DNA of 64,000 bases from NCBI GenBank assembly GCA_019415645.1, contig DXYV01000002.1, forward strand, positions 96,014 to 160,013, written 5' to 3'. The notes below the pieces were generated by a model. The model saw nothing but the letters and a program-made list of their open reading frames with translations, had not been told where the DNA came from and ran no database searches. The stretch comes from Clostridiales bacterium. Its GTDB lineage: Bacteria > Bacillota > Clostridia > Oscillospirales > Oscillospiraceae. Made by a program: the position numbers and the translations under genes. This document shows positions 1 through 8,518 of this stretch, one piece after another; the first letter of the stretch is position 1; the number at the start of each line of letters is the position of its first letter.

Positions 1-116
1 AAAGCCACCAGCATGATTCCAACCAGAGCCACAGCAGAGACATACGAGACCCATTTCAGGATTCGTACGACCCAACGGTCCAGTTTGTCATAGAGGGTGG
101 GTGCGTTTGTGGACAA
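1..116 (-). CDS. Probable TRAP transporter small permease (DctQ-like), 5' end only
   Basis: Only the first 38 codons lie in the window; the rest runs off the left edge. The frame opens with a TTG at 116-114, nine bases after an AAAGGAG ribosome site (132-126). A second TTG at 125-123 touches the ribosome site and is a poor start. The protein begins with a short polar stretch, then a basic amphipathic segment (LDRWVVRILKW, residues 12-22) leading into a hydrophobic helix rich in V, A, L and I (from residue 23). That layout is common in DctQ small permeases, which form the four-helix membrane subunit of sodium-coupled solute importers. The family call rests on this pattern alone and is tentative. 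It has its own promoter and a structured leader. Confidence 0.4.
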   Translation of the reverse strand, partial: MSTNAPTLYDKLDRWVVRILKWVSYVSAVALVGIMLVA

Positions 117-153
117 ATTGCTCAACTCCTTTACAATGATACACACAGAGTCC

Positions 154-195
154 CGTCTTTGCTAAGCAAAGACGACAAAGGCCATGGCCTTTGTC
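154..195. repeat. Two abutting perfect palindromes in the leader of the DctQ-like gene
   Basis: CGTCTTTGCT/AGCAAAGACG (154-174, one-base centre) is followed directly by the 22-bp perfect palindrome of 174-195, whose half-site is GACAAAGGCCA. Both lie between the minus-strand promoter and the DctQ-like start, so they would fold as two hairpins in the 5' UTR. No T-run follows, so they do not look like an intrinsic terminator. Confidence 0.7.
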
Positions 196-275
196 TGATT
201 TCTGCTGACACAGGCAGGAAAGAAGCTGTTTTCCTCCCCCAAAACAAATTTCCTTCCAAAAGGGCGCAAAAAAAT

Positions 276-412
276 GTGCACTATTTTATATCCGCTGCAT
301 CATAGATCTTTTCTAAAAAATAAGCTATGCGAGGAACAAAAAAGTGCACAAAAACATACCTGTGAACAACAGAATAATTATAGCAGTTTGCTTACAGGAT
401 GTCTTTGTGCAC
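276..412 (-). promoter_or_regulatory. Minus-strand promoter with three GTGCAC palindromes
   Basis: On the minus strand AAGACA (405-400) and TATAAT (382-377) are 17 bases apart and point at the DctQ-like gene. The palindrome GTGCAC occurs at 276-281, 344-349 and 407-412, spaced 68 and 63 bases, mostly next to A-tracts. One copy touches the upstream edge of the -35 box and two lie downstream. This suggests repeated operator sites, but the regulator is unknown. The rest of the gene-free stretch 196-469 is A/T-rich and shows no convincing coding sequence. Confidence 0.45.
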
Positions 413-469
413 TGAGCATGAAAAAAAGATGGGGTTTTGTGCGAACGCGTAGAAGCAGGTGCCCAGGAG

Positions 470-1039
470 TTAATAGGTATGATCGCAGATCTCCCGAATC
501 TTCCGTTCCAGCGCTTTGAGGTCCTCGAAGGTCTCGGGCCGGCGGCGGGGATCGCGCAGCAGCGCCGCCGGATGGAACAGGGCCATGACCTCCCGGCCAT
601 CCACCTGGAACCACTGCCCGTGCTCCTTGGTGATCTTGAAGTCCGGCTTGATCAGGACCATGGCGGCGATGCGTCCCAGGCAGACGATGATCTTGGGGTC
701 GATCAGCTCGATCTGGCGGCGCAGCCAGCCCATGCAGGCCTCCTGCTCGGTGTTCAGCGGGTCCCGGTTATGGGGCGGCCGGCATTTGACGATGTTGGCC
801 ACATAGATGTTTTTGGTCCGGTCCAATCCGATGAGGGAGAGCATATCGTCCAGCAGCTTGCCGCCTTTGCCCACAAAGGGCTCGCCGGTCAGGTCCTCAT
901 TTTCCCCGGGGCCCTCCCCCACAAACAGCACCTCGGCGTCGGACCGTCCCACGCCGAACACCACATGGGTGCGGGTGTCGGCCAGGCCGCATTTCTGACA
1001 GGCCAGGCATGCGCGGCGCAAATCGTTCCAGTTGTCCAT
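470..1039 (-). CDS. Family 4 (UDGa-type) uracil-DNA glycosylase
   Basis: This cytosolic base-excision repair enzyme removes uracil from deaminated DNA. The 189/190-residue product has the iron-sulfur cysteine set of family 4 (C14, C17, C86, C102), the active-site segment GEGPGENED (41-49) in place of the family's usual GEAPG, and the C-terminal HPAALLR motif with H156. The start at 1039 follows AGGAG by about nine bases. The frame stays open upstream to a GTG near 1135, but that extension overlaps the divergent cobalamin promoter region and lacks family similarity. It stands alone on the minus strand, divergent from the cobalamin operon. Confidence 0.9.
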   Translation of the reverse strand: MDNWNDLRRACLACQKCGLADTRTHVVFGVGRSDAEVLFVGEGPGENEDLTGEPFVGKGGKLLDDMLSLIGLDRTKNIYVANIVKCRPPHNRDPLNTEQEACMGWLRRQIELIDPKIIVCLGRIAAMVLIKPDFKITKEHGQWFQVDGREVMALFHPAALLRDPRRRPETFEDLKALERKIREICDHTY

Positions 1040-1146
1040 GGAAATCCACTCCTTTGTAGTCGCTGAGGCCATTGTATCACAGCCAGGCCCTTCTGTCGAT
1101 TCGAAGAATCCGGGCGGCAGCACCGCCGAATCCACATGCTTTTGTA

Positions 1147-1175
1147 TTGCCTTTTTGGCCGCCCCTTGCTATAAT
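1147..1175 (+). promoter_or_regulatory. Promoter of the cobalamin/heme operon
   Basis: TTGCCT (1147-1152) and TATAAT (1170-1175) are separated by 17 bases and lie just upstream of the cobalamin riboswitch. This is the only strong promoter seen before the 19-gene operon. Confidence 0.75.
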
Positions 1176-1195
1176 GTAAAAACAAGCATTTTGAA

Positions 1196-1416
1196 ATAAG
1201 GTTCGCTGGGTGCGGCGCAGGCCGCCGAACAGGGAAGTCCGGATCAACCGGCGCAGTCTTACCTCTACTGTAAGCGGGGACAAGGACGGCGGGACCATTG
1301 GCTGACACAGCTGAGAAGGGCCGTCCGAGGAGGAACCGTCAGCCAGGAGACCTGCCCAGCAGAACTTGGCACGGCTCTGAGGTGGAGAGCGCGGCGCGTG
1401 CGCAGGGTTCCTGCGC
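1196..1416 (+). ncRNA. Adenosylcobalamin riboswitch with terminator-type platform
   Basis: The region carries the conserved blocks of the cobalamin riboswitch in order: GAACAGGGAAGTCCGG near 1232, a CTACTGTAAG-type core near 1275, and a perfect B12 box AGCCAGGAGACCTGCC at 1341-1356. Downstream, GCGCAGG/CCTGCGC (1400-1416) makes a tight hairpin followed by CTTTTGG and, at about 1430, a TTTTTT run. This fits ligand-promoted transcription termination ahead of cbiD. It should switch the whole operon off when cobalamin is plentiful, including the downstream heme genes unless they have another promoter. Confidence 0.93.
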
Positions 1417-1479
1417 CTTTTGGCCTGCTCTTTTTTCGGAGCGGGCTATTTTTCTGGGCCGGAAAGGAGCGGAGGCGGC

Positions 1480-2631
1480 ATGGCCAGGCTGGAACACTAT
1501 ATTCCTGTGGGCCGGGAACGGCTGCGGTGCGGGTATACCACCGGCACCTGCGCCGCCGCCGCGGCCCGGGCCGCGGCGCAGCGCCTGCTGACGGGGACGG
1601 CGCCTGCCGCCGTGGCGGTGGAGACCCCGGCGGGCATTGTGGTTACGGCGGATATTCTGGACGTGACCGCCGGCCCGGACTGGGCCAGCTGCGCGGTCCA
1701 GAAGGACGGAGGAGACGACTACGACGTGACCGACGGGACCCTGGTCTACGCCCGGGTGGAGCGGGGCGAGACGCCGGACATTTTCATCGACGGCGGCCGG
1801 GGCGTGGGCCGGGTGACCCGGCCCGGCCTGGACCAGCCGGTGGGCGCGGCGGCCATCAACCGGGTGCCCCGGCGGATGATTCGGAACCAGCTGGAACAGG
1901 CACTGCGGGAGGCGGGCGTCCGGACCGGCCTGAAGGTGATCATCTCCATCCCGGAGGGCGAGAAGCTGGCGGAGCGGACCTTCAATCCCCGGCTGGGAAT
2001 TGTGGGGGGAATCTCCGTCCTGGGGACCAGCGGAATCGTGCGCCCCATGAGCGAGGCGGCCCTGGTGGACTCCCTCTATCTGGAGCTGGACCAGCTGGCG
2101 GCCTCCGGCTGCCGGGATGTGCTGGTGACGCCGGGCAATTATGGCGACACGTTCAGCCGGGACCAACTGGGGCTGTCCCTGGACCGGCGGGCCTCCTGCA
2201 GCAACTATCTGGGGCTGTGCATCGACCACGCCGTCGGGCTGGGGCTGCGCTCCCTGCTGCTGGTGGGTCATCTGGGCAAGCTGGTCAAAGTGGCCGGCGG
2301 AGCTATGAATACCCACTCCCGGGTAGCCGACGGCCGGCGGGAGACCTTGGCCGCCCATACCGCCCTGTGCGGCGGGGACCGGGCCCTGGTGGAGGAGGTC
2401 TTTTCTGCCTCCACCACCGACGAGGCGGTGGAGCGGCTGGAGGCCGCGGGCCTGCGGGAGGCGGTGATGGCCTCCCTGACCGCGGCGCTTTCGGAGCACC
2501 TGCGCCGCCGGGCGGGCGAACAGATGAAGATCGAGGCGGTGGTCTTTTCCAACCGCTTTGGAGTATTGGACAGGACGCCGGGCGCGGATACGCTGCTGGC
2601 GCTGCACCGGGAGAAGGAGGAACTGCTGTGA
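1480..2631 (+). CDS. cbiD: Cobalt-precorrin-5B (C1)-methyltransferase
   Basis: CbiD transfers a methyl group from S-adenosylmethionine to C1 of cobalt-precorrin-5B in anaerobic corrin synthesis. The 383-residue product begins MARLEHYIPVG and has the family hallmark CGYTTGTCAAAA near residues 17-28, then a long glycine-rich body. The ATG at 1480 follows an AAAGGAG site. It is the first gene after the riboswitch, and its stop overlaps the GTG start of cbiF by four bases (GTGA), so translation is coupled. Confidence 0.95.
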   Translation: MARLEHYIPVGRERLRCGYTTGTCAAAAARAAAQRLLTGTAPAAVAVETPAGIVVTADILDVTAGPDWASCAVQKDGGDDYDVTDGTLVYARVERGETPDIFIDGGRGVGRVTRPGLDQPVGAAAINRVPRRMIRNQLEQALREAGVRTGLKVIISIPEGEKLAERTFNPRLGIVGGISVLGTSGIVRPMSEAALVDSLYLELDQLAASGCRDVLVTPGNYGDTFSRDQLGLSLDRRASCSNYLGLCIDHAVGLGLRSLLLVGHLGKLVKVAGGAMNTHSRVADGRRETLAAHTALCGGDRALVEEVFSASTTDEAVERLEAAGLREAVMASLTAALSEHLRRRAGEQMKIEAVVFSNRFGVLDRTPGADTLLALHREKEELL

Positions 2632-3386
2632 TTCATTTTATCGGCGCCGGACCGGGCGCGGAGGACCTGATCACCGTGCGGGGCGCCCGCCTGCTGGGGG
2701 AGGCCGACGTGATCATCTATGCCGGGTCGCTGGTCAACCCGGCCCTGCTGAACTACAAAAAGGAGACCTGCACGGTCTATGACAGCGCGGGCATGACCAT
2801 GGAGGAGGTGCTGGCGGTCATGGCACAGGCCGAGGCCGGCGGCCAGACTACCGTACGCCTGCACACCGGCGATCCCTCCCTGTACGGGGCGATTCGGGAG
2901 CAGATGGACGCGCTGGACAAGCTGGGGCTGCCCTACGACGTGACCCCGGGCGTATCCGCCTTCTCCGGCGCGGCGGCGGCCCTGGAGGCGGAATATACCC
3001 TGCCGCAGATCTCCCAGAGCGTCATCATCACCCGTATGGCGGGCCGCACACCGGTGCCAGAGGGGGAGCGGCTGTCCAAGCTGGCGGCCCACGGCTGCAC
3101 CATGGTGCTCTTCCTGTCCACCGGACTGCTGGAAGAGGTGGAGCGGGAGCTGCTGGCCGGCGGAAGCTATACGGCGGAGACCCCGGCGGCCATCGTCTAC
3201 AAGGCCACCTGGCCCGAGGAGCGGGTGTTCCGCTGTACCGTGGGTACGCTGGCCCGAACTGCCCGGGAGAATCACATCACCAAGACCGCGCTGATTACGG
3301 TGGGCGGCTTTTTGGGCGGCGGCTATGAGCGCTCCAAGCTCTATGATCCGGCCTTTACCCACGGGTATCGGGAGGCCAGCCAATGA
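2628..3386 (+). CDS. cbiF: Cobalt-precorrin-4 (C11)-methyltransferase
   Basis: This SAM-dependent tetrapyrrole methyltransferase methylates C11 in the corrin pathway. The 252-residue product has the fold signatures of the family: GAGPGAEDL at the N-terminus, GDPSLYG near residue 85 and TPGVSAF near 104. The start is the GTG that overlaps the cbiD stop. The end overlaps the cbiG start (ATGA). The large in-frame extension upstream of the GTG reads through cbiD in another frame and is not real. Confidence 0.93.
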   Translation: MIHFIGAGPGAEDLITVRGARLLGEADVIIYAGSLVNPALLNYKKETCTVYDSAGMTMEEVLAVMAQAEAGGQTTVRLHTGDPSLYGAIREQMDALDKLGLPYDVTPGVSAFSGAAAALEAEYTLPQISQSVIITRMAGRTPVPEGERLSKLAAHGCTMVLFLSTGLLEEVERELLAGGSYTAETPAAIVYKATWPEERVFRCTVGTLARTARENHITKTALITVGGFLGGGYERSKLYDPAFTHGYREASQ

Positions 3387-4417
3387 GGCTGGCGCTCATC
3401 GCCTTTACGGCCCGGGGCGGCGAATTGGCCCGGAGTCTGGCCGAAGGACTGGCGGCGGCGGGCCATTCCTGCGCCCTCAGCGGCGGCGGGCGGGCGGCCC
3501 GGGCTTTGGGACTGCCAGACTGCGGGAGCCTGTCGGACTGGACGGCCCGGGTCTTTGCCCAGACCGACGGCCTGATTTTTGTGGGGGCCTGCGGCATTGC
3601 CGTGCGGGCCATCGCCCCTTATGTGCGGGATAAATTCCATGACCCGGCGGTGGTGGCGGTGGACGAGGGGGGCGCCTTTGCGGTGCCTCTGCTTTCCGGC
3701 CATGTGGGCGGGGCCAACGACCTGGCCCGCCAGGTGGCGGCCCTCACCGGCGGAACGGCGGTGGTCTCCACGGCCACCGATGTAAACGGACTTTTTGCCG
3801 TGGACCAGTGGGCGGCCCGACGGGGGTGGACCCTCAGCGACCGGAATCTGGCCAAGGAGCTCTCCGCCGCCCTGCTGGCGGGAGAGCCGGTAGGCTTCGT
3901 CAGCGATCTGCCGGTGGAGGGCGTGCTGCCCCCCGGTCTGACGGAGGGCCCGGCGGAGGTGGGCCTCTGCGTGACCTGGAAGGAGGCATACGCGCCCTTT
4001 CCCGCAACCCTGCGGGTGTATCCCAGGGTGCTTACAGTGGGAATCGGCTGCCGCCGGGGCGTGACCGCCGAAACGCTGGCCCGGGCCGTGGACCGGGCGC
4101 TGTCGGGGGCAGGCCTGGCCGCGGAGGCAGTGGCCGGGGCGGCCTCCATCGACCGGAAGGCGGACGAGCCCGGCCTTCTGGCCCTTTGCCGGGACCGGGG
4201 CTGGCCCCTGGTCACCTATCCGGCGGAAGCGCTGGCCCAGGCGGAGGGGACCTTCACCCCCTCACCCTTTGTGCAGAACGTGGTCGGTGTGGACAACGTA
4301 TGCGAGCGGGCCGCCGTGTGCGGCGGCGGGACGCTGCTGCTCCCCAAGCAGGCGGGGGAGGGCGTCACCGTGGCCGTGGCGCTTCGGCCGCTGCGCGTGA
4401 CCTTTTCGGAGGAATGA
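3383..4417 (+). CDS. cbiG: Cobalt-precorrin-5A hydrolase
   Basis: CbiG opens the delta-lactone of cobalt-precorrin-5A and releases acetaldehyde, the step that defines the oxygen-independent route. The 344-residue product has the N-terminal region with GACGIAVRAIAPYV (about residues 72-85) and HVGGANDLA, and the C-terminal CbiG domain starting near LTVGIGCRRG (about residue 214). The length is normal. It starts inside the cbiF stop (ATGA) and is followed three bases later by cbiH. Confidence 0.93.
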   Translation: MRLALIAFTARGGELARSLAEGLAAAGHSCALSGGGRAARALGLPDCGSLSDWTARVFAQTDGLIFVGACGIAVRAIAPYVRDKFHDPAVVAVDEGGAFAVPLLSGHVGGANDLARQVAALTGGTAVVSTATDVNGLFAVDQWAARRGWTLSDRNLAKELSAALLAGEPVGFVSDLPVEGVLPPGLTEGPAEVGLCVTWKEAYAPFPATLRVYPRVLTVGIGCRRGVTAETLARAVDRALSGAGLAAEAVAGAASIDRKADEPGLLALCRDRGWPLVTYPAEALAQAEGTFTPSPFVQNVVGVDNVCERAAVCGGGTLLLPKQAGEGVTVAVALRPLRVTFSEE

Positions 4418-4420
4418 GAC

Positions 4421-5158
4421 ATGAAACTGACTGTGATCGGACTGGGCCCGGGAGCGGGCCGGGATTTGACCGGCCGGGCCCGGCAGGCGCTGGAGGAATG
4501 TGACTGCATCGTGGGCTATACGGCCTATGTGGACCTGATTCGGGCGGACTTCCCGGACAAGGAGATTCGCTCCACCGGGATGCGGCGGGAGGTGGACCGC
4601 TGCCGTATGGCGGTGGAGGAGGCCCTCCGGGGGCGGAACGTGGCCATGGTGTGCTCCGGGGATTCCGGCGTGTACGGCATGGCGGGGCTGGTCTATGAGG
4701 TGGCCCAGGACTACGACCCCATTGACATCGAGGTGGTGCCCGGCATCACCGCCGCCTGCGGCGGCGCGGCCGTGCTGGGCGCGCCGCTGACCCATGACTT
4801 TGCCGTGATCTCCCTGTCCGACCTGCTCACGCCCTGGGAGAAGATCGAGACGCGGCTGGCCCTGGCGGCTCAGGCGGATTTCGTGCTCTGCCTCTATAAC
4901 CCCCGCAGCCGCAGCCGGGCGGACTACCTGCGCCGGGCCTGCGACATCCTGCTGCGCCATAAGGCGCCGGACACGGTGTGCGGCTATGTGCAGAACATCG
5001 GCCGGGCGGGGGAGCGGGCGGTCACCCTGACCCTGGCGGAGCTGCGGGACAACGAGGACGTGGATATGTTCACCACTGTGTTTGTGGGCAACGAGCAGAC
5101 CAGGCTGCTGGACGGCAAAATGGTGACCCCCCGGGGCTATCTCCAGCGGGAGGGCTGA
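4421..5158 (+). CDS. cbiH: Cobalt-precorrin-3B C17-methyltransferase
   Basis: This tetrapyrrole methylase performs C17 methylation with ring contraction in the anaerobic corrin pathway. The 245-residue product shows the family segments GLGPGAGRDL (6-15), CSGDSGVYGMAG and PGITAACGGAA. The same fold as CbiF, CbiL and CobA elsewhere in this operon indicates paralogous enzymes with different substrates. It sits between cbiG and cbiJ with almost no spacing. Confidence 0.92.
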   Translation: MKLTVIGLGPGAGRDLTGRARQALEECDCIVGYTAYVDLIRADFPDKEIRSTGMRREVDRCRMAVEEALRGRNVAMVCSGDSGVYGMAGLVYEVAQDYDPIDIEVVPGITAACGGAAVLGAPLTHDFAVISLSDLLTPWEKIETRLALAAQADFVLCLYNPRSRSRADYLRRACDILLRHKAPDTVCGYVQNIGRAGERAVTLTLAELRDNEDVDMFTTVFVGNEQTRLLDGKMVTPRGYLQREG

Positions 5159-5162
5159 GGAT

Positions 5163-5906
5163 ATGAACGTGCTGCTGTTCGGCGGCACCGGCGAGGGCCG
5201 GGAGCTGGCCGGCTGGCTGCTGGCGCAGGGTATCCCCTGTACCGTCTGCGTGGCCACGGAGTACGGCGAGACCCTGCTTCCGGCGGGCGTGGAGGCCCAT
5301 GTGGGACGCATGGACCAGGCGGCCATGGAAACGCAGATGGCCGCGGGCTATGATGTCGTGGTGGACGCCACCCACCCCTACGCGGCGGAGGTCACCCAAA
5401 ACATCCAGGAGGCGGCCCGGGCGGCGGGCCTGCCCTGTCTACGCCTGCAGCGCCGGTCGGAGGGGGAGGACCTGTGCTGCAAAGTGAAAGACATGGCCGC
5501 TGCGGCAGAACAGCTGACCCGGATGCCCGGCAACGTGCTGCTCACCACCGGGAGCAAGGAGCTGCACCACTTTGCCGTCCCCGGTCTGGTGGAGCGGTGC
5601 TGGCCCCGGGTGCTGCCGATGCTGGATTCTCTGGCGCGGTGCCTGGATCTGGGTTTTCCGCCCGCCCATATCCTGTGTATGCAGGGCCCTTTTTCCAGGG
5701 AGCTGAACGCGGCGCTGCTGCGGCAGTATGACATCCGGGTGCTGGTGACCAAGGACACGGGCGGTTACGGCGGCTTTCAGGCCAAGGCGGAGGCCGCCCG
5801 GGAGACAGGGTGCGCCCTGCTGGTGGTAGAGCGCCCCATCCAGGAGGAGGGGCTGACGCTGGAGGAGATCCAGGCCCGGCTTCTGGCAGGCCGCAAGCCG
5901 GATTGA
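5163..5906 (+). CDS. cbiJ: Cobalt-precorrin-6A reductase
   Basis: CbiJ/CobK reduces the corrin ring of cobalt-precorrin-6A with a nicotinamide nucleotide. The 247-residue product has the nucleotide-binding start LLFGGTGEGREL, the VVDATHPYA motif, and a C-terminal KDTGGYGGFQAKAEAA segment typical of the family. The ATG follows the cbiH stop by four bases, and its ribosome site (GAGGGCTGAGG) lies within the cbiH end. Confidence 0.92.
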   Translation: MNVLLFGGTGEGRELAGWLLAQGIPCTVCVATEYGETLLPAGVEAHVGRMDQAAMETQMAAGYDVVVDATHPYAAEVTQNIQEAARAAGLPCLRLQRRSEGEDLCCKVKDMAAAAEQLTRMPGNVLLTTGSKELHHFAVPGLVERCWPRVLPMLDSLARCLDLGFPPAHILCMQGPFSRELNAALLRQYDIRVLVTKDTGGYGGFQAKAEAARETGCALLVVERPIQEEGLTLEEIQARLLAGRKPD

Positions 5907-5936
5907 GTTGGAACGGACAGGAGGGAGAACGAGCCC

Positions 5937-7133
5937 ATGAAAGTGTATCTGATCGGCGTGGGGATGGGAAATCCCGCGACCCTGACCGCCCAGGCCCGGG
6001 AGGCCATTGAGGAGAGCACGCTGTTGCTGGGCGCGCCCCGGCTGCTGGAGCCATACGGACATAAACTCTGTGAGGCGCTGCTCCTGGCCGGGGACATCGC
6101 CGCCCGCATCCGGCGGGAGCCGGCCGGTCCGGTGGGGGTGCTGCTCTCCGGGGACGTGGGCTTTTACAGCGGCGCGGCCGGCCTGCGGAAGGAGCTGACC
6201 GACTGCGAGCTGGTCTCCATTCCCGGCATCTCCAGCCTGACCTATTTCTGTGCCCTGCTGAATACCACCTGGCAGGACGTGCGGGTGGTCAGCGCCCACG
6301 GCCGCGCCCACAACGCGGTGGGGGAGATCCAGAGCCACCCGCGCACCTTTCTGCTCACCGGCGGGGCCACAAAGGCGGCCGATGTGTGCCGGGCCCTGAC
6401 CGAGCGGGGACTGGGACAGGTCCGGGTCCGGGTGGGGGAGCGGCTGTCCTATCCGGATCAGCGGGTAGTCAGCGGCACGGCGGCGGAGCTGGCGGAGCTG
6501 GACTTTGCCGATCTGGCGGTGATGCTGGTGGAAAACCCGTCCCCCATCCGGCGGCCCTGGAATTCCCCCGGCCTGCCCGATGAGGCGTTTGTCCGGGGCA
6601 AGGTGCCCATGACCAAGGCGGAGGTGCGCACCCTGGCGCTGTCCTGGCTGCGGCTGGAGCCCCACCATGTGCTGTGGGACGTGGGGGCGGGCACCGGCTC
6701 GGTCTCCGTGGAGGGGGCGCTGGCGGTCCCGGCCGGTCGGGTGTATGCGGTGGAGAAGGACCCGGCCGCCCTGGACCTGCTGCGGGAAAACCGGGCGCGC
6801 TTCGCCCTGCCCAATCTGGAGCTGGTGGAGGGCGAGGCCCCCGCGGCGCTGGCCGCCCTGCCCGCCCCGGACCGGGTGTTCCTGGGGGGGACCTCCGGCC
6901 AGCTGGAACAAATACTGGATGTCATTTTTGAAAAAAATAAGACAGCCCGTATCGTTCTGGCGGCGGTCACGCTGGAGACCCTGGCCGCGGCGGTGGAGCA
7001 GTTCAGCCGCCGGGGGCTGGCCCAGGTGGAGATGACCCAGATCGCCGTGACCCGCACCCGGACGGCGGGGCGCTATCATCTGATGGACGCCAACAATCCG
7101 GTGTGGCTGCTCAGTGGGGAGGGACAGGCATGA
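5937..7133 (+). CDS. cbiET: Fused cobalt-precorrin-7 C5-methyltransferase / precorrin-8 C15-methyltransferase (decarboxylating)
   Basis: This is one polypeptide of 398 residues with two methyltransferase domains. The N-terminal CbiE half (about 1-200) has a tetrapyrrole methylase start (LIGVGMGNPATLT) and LLSGDVGFYSGA. The C-terminal CbiT half (about 215-398) has a class I SAM site, DVGAGTGSVSVEG, near residue 246. It corresponds to CobL of the aerobic pathway. The stop overlaps the cbiA start (ATGA). Confidence 0.93.
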   Translation: MKVYLIGVGMGNPATLTAQAREAIEESTLLLGAPRLLEPYGHKLCEALLLAGDIAARIRREPAGPVGVLLSGDVGFYSGAAGLRKELTDCELVSIPGISSLTYFCALLNTTWQDVRVVSAHGRAHNAVGEIQSHPRTFLLTGGATKAADVCRALTERGLGQVRVRVGERLSYPDQRVVSGTAAELAELDFADLAVMLVENPSPIRRPWNSPGLPDEAFVRGKVPMTKAEVRTLALSWLRLEPHHVLWDVGAGTGSVSVEGALAVPAGRVYAVEKDPAALDLLRENRARFALPNLELVEGEAPAALAALPAPDRVFLGGTSGQLEQILDVIFEKNKTARIVLAAVTLETLAAAVEQFSRRGLAQVEMTQIAVTRTRTAGRYHLMDANNPVWLLSGEGQA

Positions 7134-8497
7134 GCGGCGCGCTGCCCCGGCTGCTGCTGTGCGCCCCGGCCAGCGGCGGCGGCAAGACCACCCTGACTTG
7201 CGGGCTGCTGAAGGCACTGGTGGACCGGGGGGCGGACCCGGTGGCCTTCAAGTGCGGCCCGGACTACATCGATCCCATGTTCCACCGGGAGGTCATCGGG
7301 GCGGCCAGCTGTAATCTGGACCTATTCCTGCTGGGAGAGGAAGCCACCCGCGCTCTGCTGTGGGAGAATGGCCGGCGGGGCTCGGTGGCGGTGCTGGAAG
7401 GGGCCATGGGCTATTACGACGGCATCGCCATGAGTCCAGAGGCCTCCGCCTGGGACCTGGCGGCGCGGACCGGGACCCCGGCGGTGCTGGTGCTGGACGC
7501 CCGGGGGCGGGCCCTGTCGGCGGCCGCCCTGGTGAAGGGCTTTGCGGCCTTCCGCACCCCCAGCCAGCTGCGGGGCGTGGTGCTCAACCGAATCTCGCCC
7601 ATGCTCTACCCCCGGCTGAAGGAGATGCTGGAGCGGGAGACCGGTCTGACGGTCTACGGCTATCTGCCGGAGTGCCCGGACTGCGCCCTGGAGAGCCGCC
7701 ATCTGGGACTGGTCACGGCGGCCGAGGTGACCGCCCTGAAGGAGAAGCTGGCCCGGCTGGCCGCCCAGGTGGAGGCGACCGTGGATGTGGACGGCCTGCT
7801 GGAGCTGGCCCGCTCCGCTCCGGCGCTGGAGGCCCCGGAGCCGCCGCCGGTCCGCCCGGTGGAGGGGAGCGCCCGAATCGCCGTGGCCAGAGACCGGGCC
7901 TTCTGCTTTTACTACGCCGACGGCCTGCGGACCCTGGAGGATCTGGGGGCGGAGCTGGTCCCTTTCTCTCCCCTGGAGGACGAAAGCCTGCCGGACGGAT
8001 GCACCGGCCTGTATCTGGGGGGCGGCTATCCAGAGCTTTACGCCAGGCAGCTGTCGGAGAACACGGCCCTGCGGGCCGGCATCCGCGCCGCCGTGGAAGC
8101 GGGGATGCCCACGGTGGCGGAATGCGGCGGATTCCTCTACCTCCACGAGAGCCTGGAGGACCCGGAGGGGAGGGCATGGCCCATGGCGGGCGTGATTCCC
8201 AGGGCGGCCTTCCGCACACCCCGTCTGACCCGCTTCGGTTATGTGACCCTGACTGCCGGGAGAGACGGCCTGCTGGGCCCGGCCGGGACGCAGCTCCCGG
8301 CCCATGAGTTCCACTACTGGGACAGCGACGCCCCGGGTGCCGATTTTCAGGCCCGCAAGCCCCAGTCCGACCGGGGCTGGGCCTGCGGCTATCATACGCC
8401 CAGCCTGTATGCAGGCTTCCCTCATTTCCATTTCCGGGCCGTACCGGACAGCGCCCGCCGCTTCGTGCAGGCGGCCGCCGGGTGGCGTCCCGGGTGA
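7130..8497 (+). CDS. cbiA: Cobyrinate a,c-diamide synthase
   Basis: CbiA amidates the a and c side chains of cobyrinate using glutamine and ATP. The 455-residue product has an N-terminal dethiobiotin-synthetase-like ATPase with APASGGGKTT (about 9-18) and KCGPDYIDPMFH, and a C-terminal glutamine amidotransferase with GGGYPEL and the nucleophile cysteine in AECGGFLYL (about residue 332). The later HEFHYWD carries the catalytic histidine. The ATG at 7130 overlaps the cbiET stop. Confidence 0.95.
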   Translation: MSGALPRLLLCAPASGGGKTTLTCGLLKALVDRGADPVAFKCGPDYIDPMFHREVIGAASCNLDLFLLGEEATRALLWENGRRGSVAVLEGAMGYYDGIAMSPEASAWDLAARTGTPAVLVLDARGRALSAAALVKGFAAFRTPSQLRGVVLNRISPMLYPRLKEMLERETGLTVYGYLPECPDCALESRHLGLVTAAEVTALKEKLARLAAQVEATVDVDGLLELARSAPALEAPEPPPVRPVEGSARIAVARDRAFCFYYADGLRTLEDLGAELVPFSPLEDESLPDGCTGLYLGGGYPELYARQLSENTALRAGIRAAVEAGMPTVAECGGFLYLHESLEDPEGRAWPMAGVIPRAAFRTPRLTRFGYVTLTAGRDGLLGPAGTQLPAHEFHYWDSDAPGADFQARKPQSDRGWACGYHTPSLYAGFPHFHFRAVPDSARRFVQAAAGWRPG

Positions 8498-8518
8498 CTG
8501 ATAAGGAGGCGGGCTGCC

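Noticed and set aside
470..1135. Longer form of the uracil-DNA glycosylase from an upstream GTG
   Set aside because: The extra 32 residues have no family similarity, while the internal ATG has a good ribosome site.
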